NCBI GenBank assembly: GCA_949316235.1
Contig: OX438757.1
Span: forward strand, 15,494,505-15,558,504
Origin: Oegoconia quadripuncta
Lineage: Eukaryota; Arthropoda; Insecta; Lepidoptera; Autostichidae
DNA: 64,000 nucleotides
Direction of reading: 5' to 3'
Both the position numbers and the translations under genes were made by a program. The notes under the pieces are model-generated. The model was not told where the DNA came from. It made no database searches and worked only from the letters and a program-made list of their open reading frames with translations. How positions within the stretch are numbered: position 1 is the first letter of the stretch; each line of letters begins with the position of its first letter. This document shows, one piece after another, positions 44,201-52,750 of the stretch.

Positions 44201-44459
44201 CTTCACTATCCTTGCTGATAATACATTTTTTCGAATTAAAAACTATTTTAAAACCTTTCCTAGTTAACTCGCTAACTGATAATAAATTTGCAGAAAGCTT
44301 AGGAACATAATATACATTGCTTATTGTCTTTACACAGTCTCCTATCAACACACGTACCCTGCCGCGTCCTGCCGTTGACAGTTTCTCTCCATTGGCTACA
44401 TTCACATCGAGTGATTTGATTGACTCGAATTCTAACATGATTCGTCTGTTATTACACAT
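41298..44459 (-). CDS. copia Pol polyprotein (integrase, reverse transcriptase, RNase H)
   Basis: 1053 codons from the first internal ATG, though the true reading frame starts upstream: the in-frame codons before this ATG read WYIDSGATNH, the aspartic protease active site. Visible modules are a GAG-pre-integrase zinc motif (H152/H157, C184/C187), an integrase core with D215, D278 and E314 (35 residues between the last two), NGVAERANR, and a Ty1/copia reverse transcriptase with LDVKTAFLNGDL (D655) and LYVDDIILF (YVDD at 741-744). RNase H follows with TDADWG (D904), SSTEAEY (E945) and NDNQSA (D980), ending near HYIRELV. No stop or frameshift interrupts it. It acts in virus-like particles to copy element RNA into DNA and integrate it. 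Confidence 0.93.
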   Translation of the reverse strand: MCNNRRIMLEFESIKSLDVNVANGEKLSTAGRGRVRVLIGDCVKTISNVYYVPKLSANLLSVSELTRKGFKIVFNSKKCIISKDSEVIATGSYVSGVYQLDITGSALSCSMESEIAMKTLGVQSGGCESSSQVCNGIGDTTTVEKTTQEVWHRRLAHLNSRSMGLMRNGMVVGITYDNTGFKSCIACVERKQTKLPFPKKSLSRATELLGLVHTDLCGPMSSPSFSGSRYFMTFIDDFSRKTFIYFLRSKNEAFENFKHFKVLVENQTGRRIKILRSDNGGEYVNRQFQMLLKNSGIQHQTTIPHCSAQNGVAERANRTIVEKARCMLQDADLDKRFWAEAVNTAVFLKNRSPTKAVMGVTPEEKWTSKKVNVSNLRIFGCIAYALVLNRKKLDSKSKKYIFVGYCEDSKGYRLIDPLCLGKCVKVRDVTFLEDRYWNDAVSGGDNQEKIHVFLQGSSNTIEQSSSLEPHELTDNNSRSRRRSIFSLNETQSTHDTDNSDETYVPGTSSVDSEDSELMDYEDAPNSPQFAQLVKAIGEDHDGEPETVQEALQGSEAEQWKEAMKDEYNSFITNDCWTLTDLPKGCKPVKCKWIFKKKRGLDGELLRYKARLVAKGYTQKFGIDYFETFSPVVRYSTIRLLLSLAAEYDLEIEHLDVKTAFLNGDLQEDVWMEQPEGYIKENNKNNVYKLKKAIYGLKQAAKAWYEKINGVLLNKLNFRRTSTEPCVYFYGQQEEITIIALYVDDIILFTPRESLKKKMIISKLVKEFEMKELGPAHHVLGMRICRTGGKITLDQSSYICKILEKFNMSDCKPVHTPMEAGLKLHKGDKTDNCSNYRSLIGSLMFLAVCSRPDIAHAVSVLSQFIECYSETHWKAAKRILRYLKGTLHYCLSFEKSGVSVTGYTDADWGASEIDRRSYTGFVFKFGNSVVSWESRKQRTVALSSTEAEYMAISDSCKEAMFLRSFLTEGLNVKCNIEIFNDNQSALKLCSNSMYHSRTKHIDIRHHYIRELVSDKKINISYLSTNLMLADVLTKPLVKEKHVKFISSLLNCNKM

Positions 44460-44510
44460 ATGGTTAGTGGCTCCAGAATCAATGTACCATACATCATCCC
44501 TGACACTAAC

Positions 44511-45161
44511 CTACAATGCTGTTAATAATGCTGTATCCTTTGGAGCAACTTTCTTTTTCTGAACATTTTCCGTCCTGCTCCCAGCATTCTTAATTAGAGG
44601 ACAATCTCTCTTCAGATGACCATATTTTTTGCACCTGAAACACTTGAAAGATTTCCCTGCAACCAATGCTGTCGCCGTTTCAGATTTCTCATCTCGCCGC
44701 TGATACTCCTGTATTAATTTCGATTTGACTGTGACAGTAGTTAATTTCATATTCGAATTTTCCAATGCCATGATCAGTGGATCGTAATCTGATGACAGTC
44801 CACTCAGCATAATTACTGCAACAAACTCGTCGTCCAACGGGGAGCCGATGTCACTCAGTTGTTGTGCGACATCCGAAATCTTTGACAAATATTTATCCAT
44901 ACCACCGATTTCATTCAATTTAGTATTGAAAACGGTTCTCAATAATCCAAGCCTCCTACCCAAACCTCTATCTTCATAAGCCTTCTGCAGATTTGTCCAT
45001 GCTTCAAAAGGTGTCTTAGCACTTCGTACATGAGGAAAAGCGGAAGTTTGTACAGATAAACAAATTTTGGCTAGCGCCTTCTGATTTCTCCGTACATCTT
45101 TCGAACCTTCCTCTGTTTCGATGCACTCGTAAAGGTCCTCATGCATCAGAAGCATCTTCAT
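44511..45161 (-). CDS. copia Gag, N-terminally truncated
   Basis: 216 codons in the same frame as pol. Copia Gag (UBN2-type) features: KMLLMHEDLYECIE near the start, LSGLSSDYDPLI, and a zinc knuckle CFRCKKYGHLKRDC (C174, C177, H182, C187; CX2CX4HX4C). The start corresponds to the interior of a normal copia Gag, which usually has some tens of residues before KMLL. The upstream DNA jumps directly into 19 bp of LTR with an in-frame TAA. It ends in an amber TAG (44511-44513) just before the protease segment. Confidence 0.85.
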   Translation of the reverse strand: MKMLLMHEDLYECIETEEGSKDVRRNQKALAKICLSVQTSAFPHVRSAKTPFEAWTNLQKAYEDRGLGRRLGLLRTVFNTKLNEIGGMDKYLSKISDVAQQLSDIGSPLDDEFVAVIMLSGLSSDYDPLIMALENSNMKLTTVTVKSKLIQEYQRRDEKSETATALVAGKSFKCFRCKKYGHLKRDCPLIKNAGSRTENVQKKKVAPKDTALLTAL

Positions 45162-45170
45162 CGAGAAGAA

Positions 45171-45189
45171 TTACATAGAATCTCTAACA
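45171..45189 (-). repeat. Remnant of the copia 5' LTR
   Basis: TTACATAGAATCTCTAACA (plus strand) is identical to 41178-41196, the outer end of the 3' LTR. The rest of the 5' LTR, the primer-binding site and the gag leader are absent. Confidence 0.85.
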
Positions 45190-45454
45190 ATAATACTCGT
45201 ATTTCTAATTATGTCTGGTGGTGTTCTTGTGGGATAAAAGTAGTACGGATGTGATGAAACCTACAAGGCTCACAGATTTTTTTTAATAGGACAACAAATA
45301 TCCGATGTTTTCCTTGCGCCGCTTCTTTTACCACAGAAAATTTCCCTTTGCGAAATAAGTAGTATATACTGACTTACAGATAAATGCAATAAGCCCTTTT
45401 ATTGTGGATATATGTGGATAAAAAAGAAATTATTTCCAGTATTTTTTTTTTTTT

Positions 45455-45850
45455 TTTTTTTTTTATACGAGAGGGCGGCAAACGAGCATGCGGGTCACCT
45501 GATGGAAAGCAATCACCGCCGCCCATGGACACCCGCAACACCAAAAGGGTCACAGATGCGTTGCCGGCCTTTGAGGAAGGTGTCCACCCCAGAATAAGTA
45601 GGGCAGCCTGAGCGATGAGGGATTCTCCAGCACTAATAGTGCTGGTACCCTCCTGGGGTACTAACTCTTTAAATACCGCTACCATTCTGGAGAGAGACTG
45701 GAAGGTGGGCCTCCGGCGCCCTCGCTCACCGGACGAAGCGCAGTGGCAAAATGCCACTACTCAGACGTCGGTCTTCTGCGAGAGGGTGGTACTTCCCCGG
45801 TCGAGCCGGCCCATTCATGCTGCAAGCTAATAGCTTACAGCGTGGCTCTA
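45455..45850 (-). mobile_element. LINE-e 3' end, minus strand, longer copy
   Basis: A T run of about 20 then GGGCGGCAAACGAGCATGCG and CAGATGCGTTGCCGGCCTTT, as at 36133. It continues into GC-rich coding-like sequence (GTGGTACTTCCCCGGTCGAG, GCTAATAGCTTACAGCGTGG) typical of R1-type LINE ORF ends. The 127-codon minus frame (45374-45757) starts in this region, but I could not match a domain. Confidence 0.65.
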
Positions 45851-46098
45851 CCACTACCACTACAGTAGATTTAAATTGACATTCAAGGAACATTATTTTA
45901 TTTTATTAATAATACAGAATCAACAACATCATTATAAAAAATATTACACAAAATTTACAAGCCAAAGTCATGCCAATTACAGATACTTATTTTTCATTAC
46001 AATTTACCTTTCCATTTCATAGTGTTATTCCGTATATTATATGTATTTTTTTTTATTTTTTATTTAGTAATTCTTTATTTAATCTTAAAATATACATA
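45851..46098. other. AT-rich spacer
   Basis: Between the LINE-e copy and the pogo-like element. Nothing recognised. Confidence 0.4.
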
Positions 46099-46598
46099 GG
46101 GGGAAGTCCCGTAACGCCGGACGGCACCTAGCGCCGGACACTCGTACTATTTAAGCGAGTATAAATCTTTTCATTTCAAAATACAAGTGAAAGGGGCGCG
46201 GGGGGCACACAGGTACAGGATCACGCGCCGCGCCTCGCCAGTGACGCACACGGCCACGGCGGGAGCAACCGTTTGCTGTTTTAGGCGCAAAATCACGGCG
46301 TCACCTAAATATCAATGTAAGTAATTCTAGTATATTTATGCATTTACATTTGAGTGGTATTCAAAGATAAAAGTAGTACTTGATTGTTATCCGTAAAATG
46401 GTAGAATATTATTAGATCTTTTAAACAATTTTAGTAGGTACCACCTAATGAACGAAAATGTCTGTCCCTTAGCACCGGACACTAAGTCGTCCCTTAGCGC
46501 CGTACAGTAAACATATTGATATTTCTTGTGAGAATTTACGTCATTTATTCTAATTATTTAATTTTGTTTTAGAGTATAGAAGAAAGAAGATAATTAAA

Positions 46599-47186
46599 AT
46601 GGAAGAGAAGAAAAAGAAAGGATCCTGGGAGCCACAGAGCTTACAAACTGCTATTGATAAGGTTATGTCAAAAGAACTGAGTGTAAGACAAGCTGCAATG
46701 CAATACAATATTCCTAAAAGCACTATACATGATAAAATAAAGGCCCTAAATCGAGGAGAAGAAGTAACAATGAAACCTAAGTTAGGTAGGTTCACTAGCA
46801 CCTTCTCAGCAGAGTATGAACAAGTCTTGGTGGATCACATTAAAAATTTATCGAATAGATGCATGCCGCTCATGAAAAAGGAGTTTCTAAAATTAGCATA
46901 CAACTTAGCCGAAGTCATGAAGATTCCTCATCGATTTAATAAAGAAAAAGGCAGTGCTGGTAAACATTTTTACTACGACTTCATGAAAAGGCATTCTGAC
47001 ATTTCGTTGAGAGCACCGGAATCGACAAGCATGATGCGCGCCGTAGGATTTAACAAACTACAAGTGGATCTATTCTACGACAACCTTGAAAAGCTGATGA
47101 AACAGTACAAAATCACACCCTCAAGAATTTATAACTGTGATGAAACTAGTGTCAGTTGTCAGTTGAAACATCTAACACAAATATAA
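46599..47186 (+). pseudogene. Pogo-like transposase, DNA-binding half only
   Basis: 195 codons. Residues 10-55 form a Pipsqueak-type helix-turn-helix (SWEPQSLQTAID, LSVRQAAMQYNIPKSTIHDK). Residues 62-140 fit a CENP-B-type DNA-binding region (MKKEFLKLAYNLAE, YYDFMKRHSDISLRAP). The DDE domain begins at IYNCDETSVSC with the first catalytic Asp at 181, and the frame then runs into QLKHLTQI and a stop. Full pogo-like proteins continue for about 200 more residues. A short CAGTTGTCAGTTG duplication sits at the breakpoint. It could bind the element's ends but cannot cut DNA. Confidence 0.85.
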
Positions 47187-47326
47187 CAATTTGCGTAGTT
47201 TGCTTAGAAGACACTGACGAAGACTGGATCCAGTGCTCATCCTGTCGTGGGTGGGTACATGAAGCATGTGCAGACATTCCAGAGTGTGGAGATGGCTACA
47301 TATGTGATCGATGCAGGTTATTTTGA
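47186..47326 (+). pseudogene. PHD-finger C-terminus of the pogo-like transposase
   Basis: In a different frame from the N-terminal part: TICVVCLEDTDEDW, IQCSSCRGWVHEACA, then ICDRCRLF and a stop. The C4HC3 spacing (CxxC, CxxC, HxxC, CxxC) is a PHD zinc finger. It keeps its natural stop codon. The frame change fits a deletion that removed the catalytic core. Confidence 0.82.
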
Positions 47327-47579
47327 AATGTCCGGTGCTAGGGGTATGGCACAAATATTCGTCCGGTACTAGGTGCCACTTTTTAAAATTATATTTTTTG
47401 TTACCAAAGTTTGATTGATAGTATTAGTTATTTTTTAGCAGAGGTTGCATTTTTGTTAATTTAATTTGATTTCTAACTTTGTTATCTAACATAAGCCATA
47501 ATTTAATAAACATTTCGTAAAATATTTTTCGTTTTATTTATAAATAACCTTAGGTGTCCGCCACTAGGGGACTTCCCCC

Positions 47580-47846
47580 TACATGTTTTGGTAGAAAAAC
47601 ATATTATAACTAAATAATAGGTAGCGTTTATTACAGACTGTACGCCTTTATAAAACATGTAACATAAAAAGAAAGGATCGTTAATACAATATTGCACGAA
47701 ATTAGATAATGTCAATAAATTCTATATGACTTGCACCAGGTCAATATAGAATATATCAATGTAGATAGAATGATCTTTACCTACTTGTGCTCACAAGAGC
47801 GTGGTAGGTACAAAGTAAATTATATGTATTATATGTATGTTATACT
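47580..47846. other. No feature recognised
   Basis: AT-rich spacer before the C-rich array. Confidence 0.4.
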
Positions 47847-48225
47847 AGCAGCTGCCCGCGACTTCGTCCGCGTAGACTACATGAATCAACACTTTATTAC
47901 TTTCCCACGGGAATACATTCAGCAGAAAAATTACCATGTAGAGTTTATCGATATCGATTTTATGGTTTTAACCCCCATTTCACAACCCAGGGGGTTGTTT
48001 TTCGAAAAATCTCGAAACACGTATTAGCTTATTTGTTCCTAGGAGTACTCTTAGTCGAAAATAGTCGAAATGTCCAAGTTATACTGTTTCTTCATACAAA
48101 CTTCCCCACCCCTGTTTCACCCCCTTAAAGGGTGAATTTTGAAAAATCCTTTCTTAGTGCTCCCCTAGACTTCGTAAGGAACCTACGTGCCAAATTTGGA
48201 AACTCTATTCACCCCTTTGACTATG

Positions 48226-48480
48226 ACTTTGACTATGATTTTGAGCCTTCGACTTTGAGCTTTCGACTTTGAGTCTTCGACTTTTAGCCTTCGACTTTGA
48301 GCCTTCGACTTTGAGCCTTTGACTTTGAGCCTTCGACTTTGAGTCTTCGACTTTGAGCCTTCGACTTTGAGCCTTCGACTTTGAGCCTTCGACTTTGAGC
48401 CTTCGAATTTGAGCCTTCGACTTTGAGCCTTCGACTTTGAATTTCGAATTTGAATCTTCGACATTGACTCTTCGACTCTA
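48226..48480. repeat. 14-bp minisatellite, copy 1
   Basis: Tandem units of GACTTTGAGCCTTC. Since 3 x 14 = 42, the minus strand is open with a 14-residue repeat (SKAQSRRLKVEG), so the 115- and 78-codon frames here are artefacts. Confidence 0.88.
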
Positions 48481-49437
48481 ACTCTTCGACTTCGACACCA
48501 ATTTGAATTTGTGATTTCAACCCCTACCACTATCGCAACCCGTAAGGGGTTAGCTTCAAAATAAATGTCATTTTCGCAATCAACGTCCCAAAAATCCTAA
48601 ATAACGACACCAATATAGACTTTTTTGGTGTCATCCCCCACCCCTATCACACCCCTAGAGGGTTGGCTTAAAATAAATGTCATTTTCATAATCAACATCA
48701 CAAAAAACCTAAATAACGACACCAATATCGATTTTATGGTTTCAACCCCCATTTCACACCCCAGGGGGCTGTTTTTCGAAAAATCTCAACTCAGTCTTAT
48801 CTCATTCTCTAACACCAAGAGGTTAGTTTTAAAACAAATGGCATTTTCGTAATCAACGTCCCAAAACACCTAAATAATCACACCAATATTCACTTTTTTG
48901 GTATCAACCCCCACCCCTATCTCAACCCTAGAGGGTTAACTTAAAATAAATGTCATATTCATAATCAACATCCCATAAAATCTAACTAACGACACCATTA
49001 TCGATTATATGGTTTTAGCCCCCATTTCACACCCCAGGAGGTTGTCCAATATAGACTTTTTTGGTAGCAACCCCCACCCCTATCTCAACCCTAAAGGGTT
49101 AAATTAAAATAAATGTAATTTTCATAATAAACATCCCTCCAATCCCTCCATCCAATCCTAAATAACGACACCGATATCGATTTTATGGTTTTAACCCCCA
49201 TTTCACAACCCAGGGGGTTGTTTTTCGAAAAATCTCAAAACACGTATTAGCTTATTTGTTCCTAGGAGTACTCTTGCGAAGTTTCGAGTCGAAAATAGTC
49301 GAAATGTCTAAGTTATACTGTTTCTTCAAACAAACTTCCCACCCCTGTTTCACCCCCTTAAAGGGTGAATTTTGAAAAATCCTTTCTAAGTGCTCCCCTA
49401 GACCTCGTAAGGAACCTACGTGCCAAATTTGGAAACT

Positions 49438-49790
49438 CTATTCACCCCTTTGACTATGACTATGACTTTGACTAAAACTTTGACTATGACTTTGACTATG
49501 ACTTCGACTATGACATTGACTACGACTTTGACTTTGACTATGACTTTGACTATGATTTTGAGCCTTCGACTTTGAGCTTTCGACTTTGAGTCTTCGACTT
49601 TTAGCCTTCGACTTTGAGCCTTCGACTTTGAGCCTTTGACTTTGAGCCTTCGACTTTGAGCCTTCGACTTTCAGCCTTCGAATTTGAGCCTTCGTCTTTG
49701 AGCCTTCGAATTTGAGCCTTCGACTTTGATTTTCGAATTTGAATCTTCGACATTGACTCTTCGACTTTGACTCTTCGACTTCGACACCAA
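49438..49790. repeat. 14-bp minisatellite, copy 2, with GACTATGACTTT tract
   Basis: The same GACTTTGAGCCTTC units, preceded at 49450-49556 by a run of GACTATGACTTT-type 12-mers absent or much shorter in copy 1. It is part of the duplicated block. Confidence 0.88.
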
Positions 49791-50739
49791 TTTGAATTTG
49801 TGATTTCAACCCCTACCACTATCGCAACCCGTAAGGGGTTAGCTTCAAAATAAATGTCATTTTCGCAATCAACGTCCCAAAAAACCTAAATAACGACACC
49901 AATATAGACTTTTTTGGTATCATCCCCCACCCCTATCTCACCCCTAGAGGGTTGGCTTAAAATAAATGTCATTTTCATAATCAACATCCCAAAAAAACTA
50001 AATAACGACACCATTATCGATTATATGGTTTTAACCCCCATTTCACACCCCAGGGGGTTGTCCAATATTGACTTTTTTGGTAGCAACCCCCACCCCTATC
50101 TCAACCCTAGAGGGTTAACTTAAAATAAATGTCATTTTCATAATCAACATCCCATAAAACCTAAATAACGACACCAATATCGATTTTATGGTTTCAACCC
50201 CCATTTCACACCCCAGGGGGCTGTTTTTCGAAAAATCTCAACTCACCCTTATCTCATTCTCTAACCCCAAGGGGTTAGCTTCAAAACAAATAGCATTTTC
50301 GTAATCAACGTCCCAAAAAACCTAAATAATGACATCAATATAGACTTTTTTGGTATCATCCCCCACCCCTATCTCACCCCTAGAGGGTTGGCTTAAAATA
50401 AATGTCATTTTCATAATCAACATCCCAAAAAAACTAAATAACGACACCAATATCGATTTTATGGTTTTAACCTCCATTTCACAACCCAGGGGGTTGTTTT
50501 TCGAAAAATCTCAAAACACGTATTAGCTTATTTGTTCCTAGGAGTACTCTTGCGAAGTTTCGAGTCGAAAATAGTCGAAATGCCCAAGTTATACTGTTTC
50601 TTCATACAAACTTCCCACCCCTGTTTATGTATTGAAATATGTACTTATTTATGTATTTATGTACTTATTAGTGTGTAGTTACATTTATATTCAGTTAGGT
50701 TTTTTTTATCCATCATATTTATCCATTTCTTTAGCTTTC

Positions 50740-50910
50740 CATTGTGCACGTCTTATCTGCCTCTTCCAGTCATATCTCTCTTTCGTAGGTCTGCTGGAAG
50801 AAATTTCATTGTAGAAATAAGCAGAACCTGTTGTGTCGTCTCTATTATGTTGTATCTGTATGTTTTTTTTTCTTGTGTGCAATAAATGATAAATAAATAA
50901 AATAAAGGAT
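50740..50910 (+). mobile_element. LINE-c 3' tail
   Basis: GTAGGTCTGCTGGAAGAAAT and GAAATAAGCAGAACC, then a T-rich segment and CAATAAATGATAAATAAATA. Same family as 11640-11795. Confidence 0.55.
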
Positions 50911-51669
50911 ATCATGTATCTTACGTTGAAATAAATGCTTGTTTGAAGTTTGACAGTTTTAAGCAACGAAACAGGTTAAGGCAAGACTTTGATTTTTTCA
51001 TTTCGTACAAATTAATTCCTGTATTCAAGGTCGATAGTAAGACAACTGAATAATTTCTAACCCACTTCAATTCTACGGACTTTTATTAAAATCTTTTTTT
51101 ATATTACAAGAAAACACACTATACTATTAGCATAGAGGAATAACACTACTATTATGGAACACTATTGTGTAAGAAGTATTTTATTTTGCTTGAAAAGTGG
51201 TACAATAAGTTGATACATTGTTATGTTAAATCACACTTTTCACCAGAAACTAGAATGCGAAATTTCCATGAGTTTACAAGTAAAGCAAAACAATATTAAA
51301 AGTACAGAGACACACAATAACATAGAACAAACACACAGCATCGAAAGAATGTCTAGTCAACCAAAGTTAAACGTTATTTAATTAAATATATGGGTTACAT
51401 TTTTCTAAGCTTTTAATTAATTAAAATATTCCTCGACAGAGTAAAAACAGTTTTGAGTTAACGAATTTTTTAGTTTCGTCTTAATAAACGTTTCTTTAAC
51501 CGACTTCATCTTCGATATAATTGAATCAATAAACAATTGGCGGGCTTTTTGGCGGGATCTCGCCGAGTGAAGTTGCATTTTTCTTTATAATTCTTATAAT
51601 TTGTGCATTCTAACTTTTGAAGCTTAATAATGGCAGAATATTGTGCAGCAATCGTTAGTGTTGGTGTAC
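50911..51669. other. No feature recognised
   Basis: AT-rich, no coding support. Confidence 0.35.
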
Positions 51670-51845
51670 AGGTGAAAGGAAGTGTAAATGAAAGTGCGTA
51701 ACGGAGCTTTCGGGTTCCCACAAGAAGCCGCCAAAATTTTTTGTAAAGCATTCTGCCACTTTACTGAAGAATGAGTTGACCATGACTAGACTCTGTATAC
51801 GCCAAGTATACGACGAATTACTTGTTTTGACTGAGACTGACTTAT
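51670..51845 (+). repeat. Dispersed repeat shared with 10049-10200
   Basis: GGGTTCCCACAAGAAGCCGC, CATTCTGCCACTTTACTGAA and GACTAGACTCTGTATACGCC recur inverted near 10 kb. This copy lacks the MITE that abuts the other. Confidence 0.65.
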
Positions 51846-52138
51846 AAACTGAAGAAATAAGAGAAATAAAATTTTTCACTCGAAACTGGCAGTAATGTCC
51901 CTCGACAGTGAGGTTGACTGGTTGCTATCCTCAAAAATAAGAAGAAGAAGAAACAATTGGCGAAACAGTTGACTTCAGTAAGTTTCCATTCTCTGTCTCC
52001 GAAGAGCATCATCAAGCTCTTTACGAAGTTTATATGAGACCACTCCTGGTGGTAAACCATATCAAAAAAATACATAGGTACCTTCGGCAACACAATTAAG
52101 GTAGCAAGGTCTTTATAGGCCTTAAAATATAAAAATAG
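51846..52138. other. No feature recognised
   Basis: An 83-codon minus frame (51842-52093) shows no motif. Confidence 0.35.
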
Positions 52139-52325
52139 ACGATCTATTTGGTGTAGTGGTTAGAAACTCTCCTGCTATACCAAAAGGTCGCGGGTTCGAA
52201 TCCGGCTAGGAGCATATGTTTGTATGATGAATACAGACATGTGTTCCCGAGTTATGGATGTTTTTCATTTCTATATGTATTTATTTACAAAAAAAAAATG
52301 TATTTGTGTAGTTTATCAACCATCT
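52139..52325 (+). repeat. SINE family 1, 3' end lost
   Basis: Box A TTTGGTGTAGTGGTTAGAAA, box B GGGTTCGAATCCGGCTAGG, body to ACCATCTGGTAC, then unrelated sequence. The AGATGGCGCTG end is missing. Confidence 0.8.
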
Positions 52326-52329
52326 GGTA

Positions 52330-52560
52330 CTTTCACACTTATGAGCAAGTGCAAAAGTGACAAATCTAATGGTGTCTATCAGCAATGAAATGTCTAGTGC
52401 ACGAGAATTGGGGTCCTGGGGAGTGATTCTCACGCGTTCGATATGTCGAGAGACATTGGTATGTCCTTCACTTTCACAAGTTTGGTCAAGTGCAAAAGTG
52501 ACAAACCTAATGGATGTCTATCGAAATTGAAATCTCAAGTGAGCTTTCTCTAAAATCTAA
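52330..52560 (+). repeat. Tandem duplication, about 150-bp period
   Basis: CTTTCACACTTATGAGCAAG plus TGCAAAAGTGACAAATCTAA at 52333 recurs as CTTTCACAAGTTTGGTCAAG plus TGCAAAAGTGACAAACCTAA at 52480. Both are followed by GTGTCTATC / ATGTCTATC and a GAAATCT-like end. Confidence 0.6.
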
Positions 52561-52587
52561 ACAATAAGGTTTACTGATGGCCCCACT

Positions 52588-52750
52588 CCTGATTATGAAC
52601 ACCTTTCCACTAGGAACCATAGCCGAATTCTATCAAAAAGTTTTCGATTACCCATACGAAGTAAACCTTTATGAAACCACCTTTAGTATGGAAGTCCAAT
52701 AATTTTCGGTTGAATTCGGCTACGGTTTCTAATGGAAAGTTGTTTCAATC
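52588..52750. mobile_element. Inverted-repeat MITE-like element
   Basis: TTTCCACTAGGAACCATAGC (CGAATTC follows) is mirrored, inverted, at about 52708-52745 (GAATTCGGCTACGGTTTCTA, ATGGAAAG). A related arm occurs alone at 59040-59075 (GATTACGAACAACTTTCCCC). No target duplication was assigned. Confidence 0.5.

Larger units (their letters stand above)
40831..45189 (-). mobile_element. Ty1/copia LTR retrotransposon, 5' end deleted
   Basis: A 4359-bp element on the minus strand bounded by ATAAT duplications (40826-40830 and 45190-45194). It contains a complete 3' LTR (40831-41196), a purine-rich tract next to it (AAGGGTGGG on the minus strand), pol (41298-44459), gag (44511-45161) and only 19 bp of the 5' LTR (45171-45189). 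The order protease, integrase, reverse transcriptase, RNase H is diagnostic of copia. Lack of a primer-binding site and of a 5' LTR promoter makes it non-autonomous. Open coding frames suggest a recent insertion. Confidence 0.93.
46099..47579 (+). mobile_element. Pogo-like DNA transposon, internally deleted
   Basis: The ends GGGGGAAGTCCC and its inverse are flanked by TA (46097-46098 and 47580-47581). The match continues imperfectly through a CCGGAC / GGCGGAC block, giving a TIR of about 25 bp. Subterminal copies of a GCGCCGGACAC-like motif occur at about 46112, 46131, 46474 and 46497 on the left and inverted at 47330, 47361 and 47553 on the right. It encodes a transposase N-terminus and a separate PHD-finger C-terminus with the DDE core missing, 1481 bp in all. 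Confidence 0.88.
47847..50625 (+). repeat. Large direct-repeat array with C-rich mini-palindromes
   Basis: Starts at CTAGCAGCTGCCCGCGACTT (CGTCCGCGT follows), a common 5' end of lepidopteran non-LTR repeats. It then holds repeated blocks such as AACGACACCAATAT, ATGGTTTTAACCCCCATTTC and AATAAATGTCATTTTC. A block of about 600 bp occurs at 47956-48545, 49178-49815 and (truncated) 50446-50625, a period near 1.25 kb. Most blocks carry a short palindrome (AACCCGTAAGGGGTT, CCCTAGAGGG, CCCCAGGGGG, CCCTTAAAGGG). No reading frame is conserved. Confidence 0.75.

Noticed and set aside
41524..44562. Plus-strand frames of 77-91 codons
   Set aside because: Antisense shadows of copia pol.
45374..45830. 127-codon minus frame and overlapping plus frames
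   Set aside because: They cover the 3' end of a LINE-e insertion; no independent gene is supported.
48183..49819. Lys/Arg/Ser-rich repeat proteins on the minus strand
   Set aside because: Produced by the 14-bp GACTTTGAGCCTTC repeat; the frames differ between the two copies.
47847..50625. CRISPR-like or other prokaryotic array
   Set aside because: The repeats are long, irregular and transposon-like in a eukaryotic setting, with no uniform repeats or spacers.
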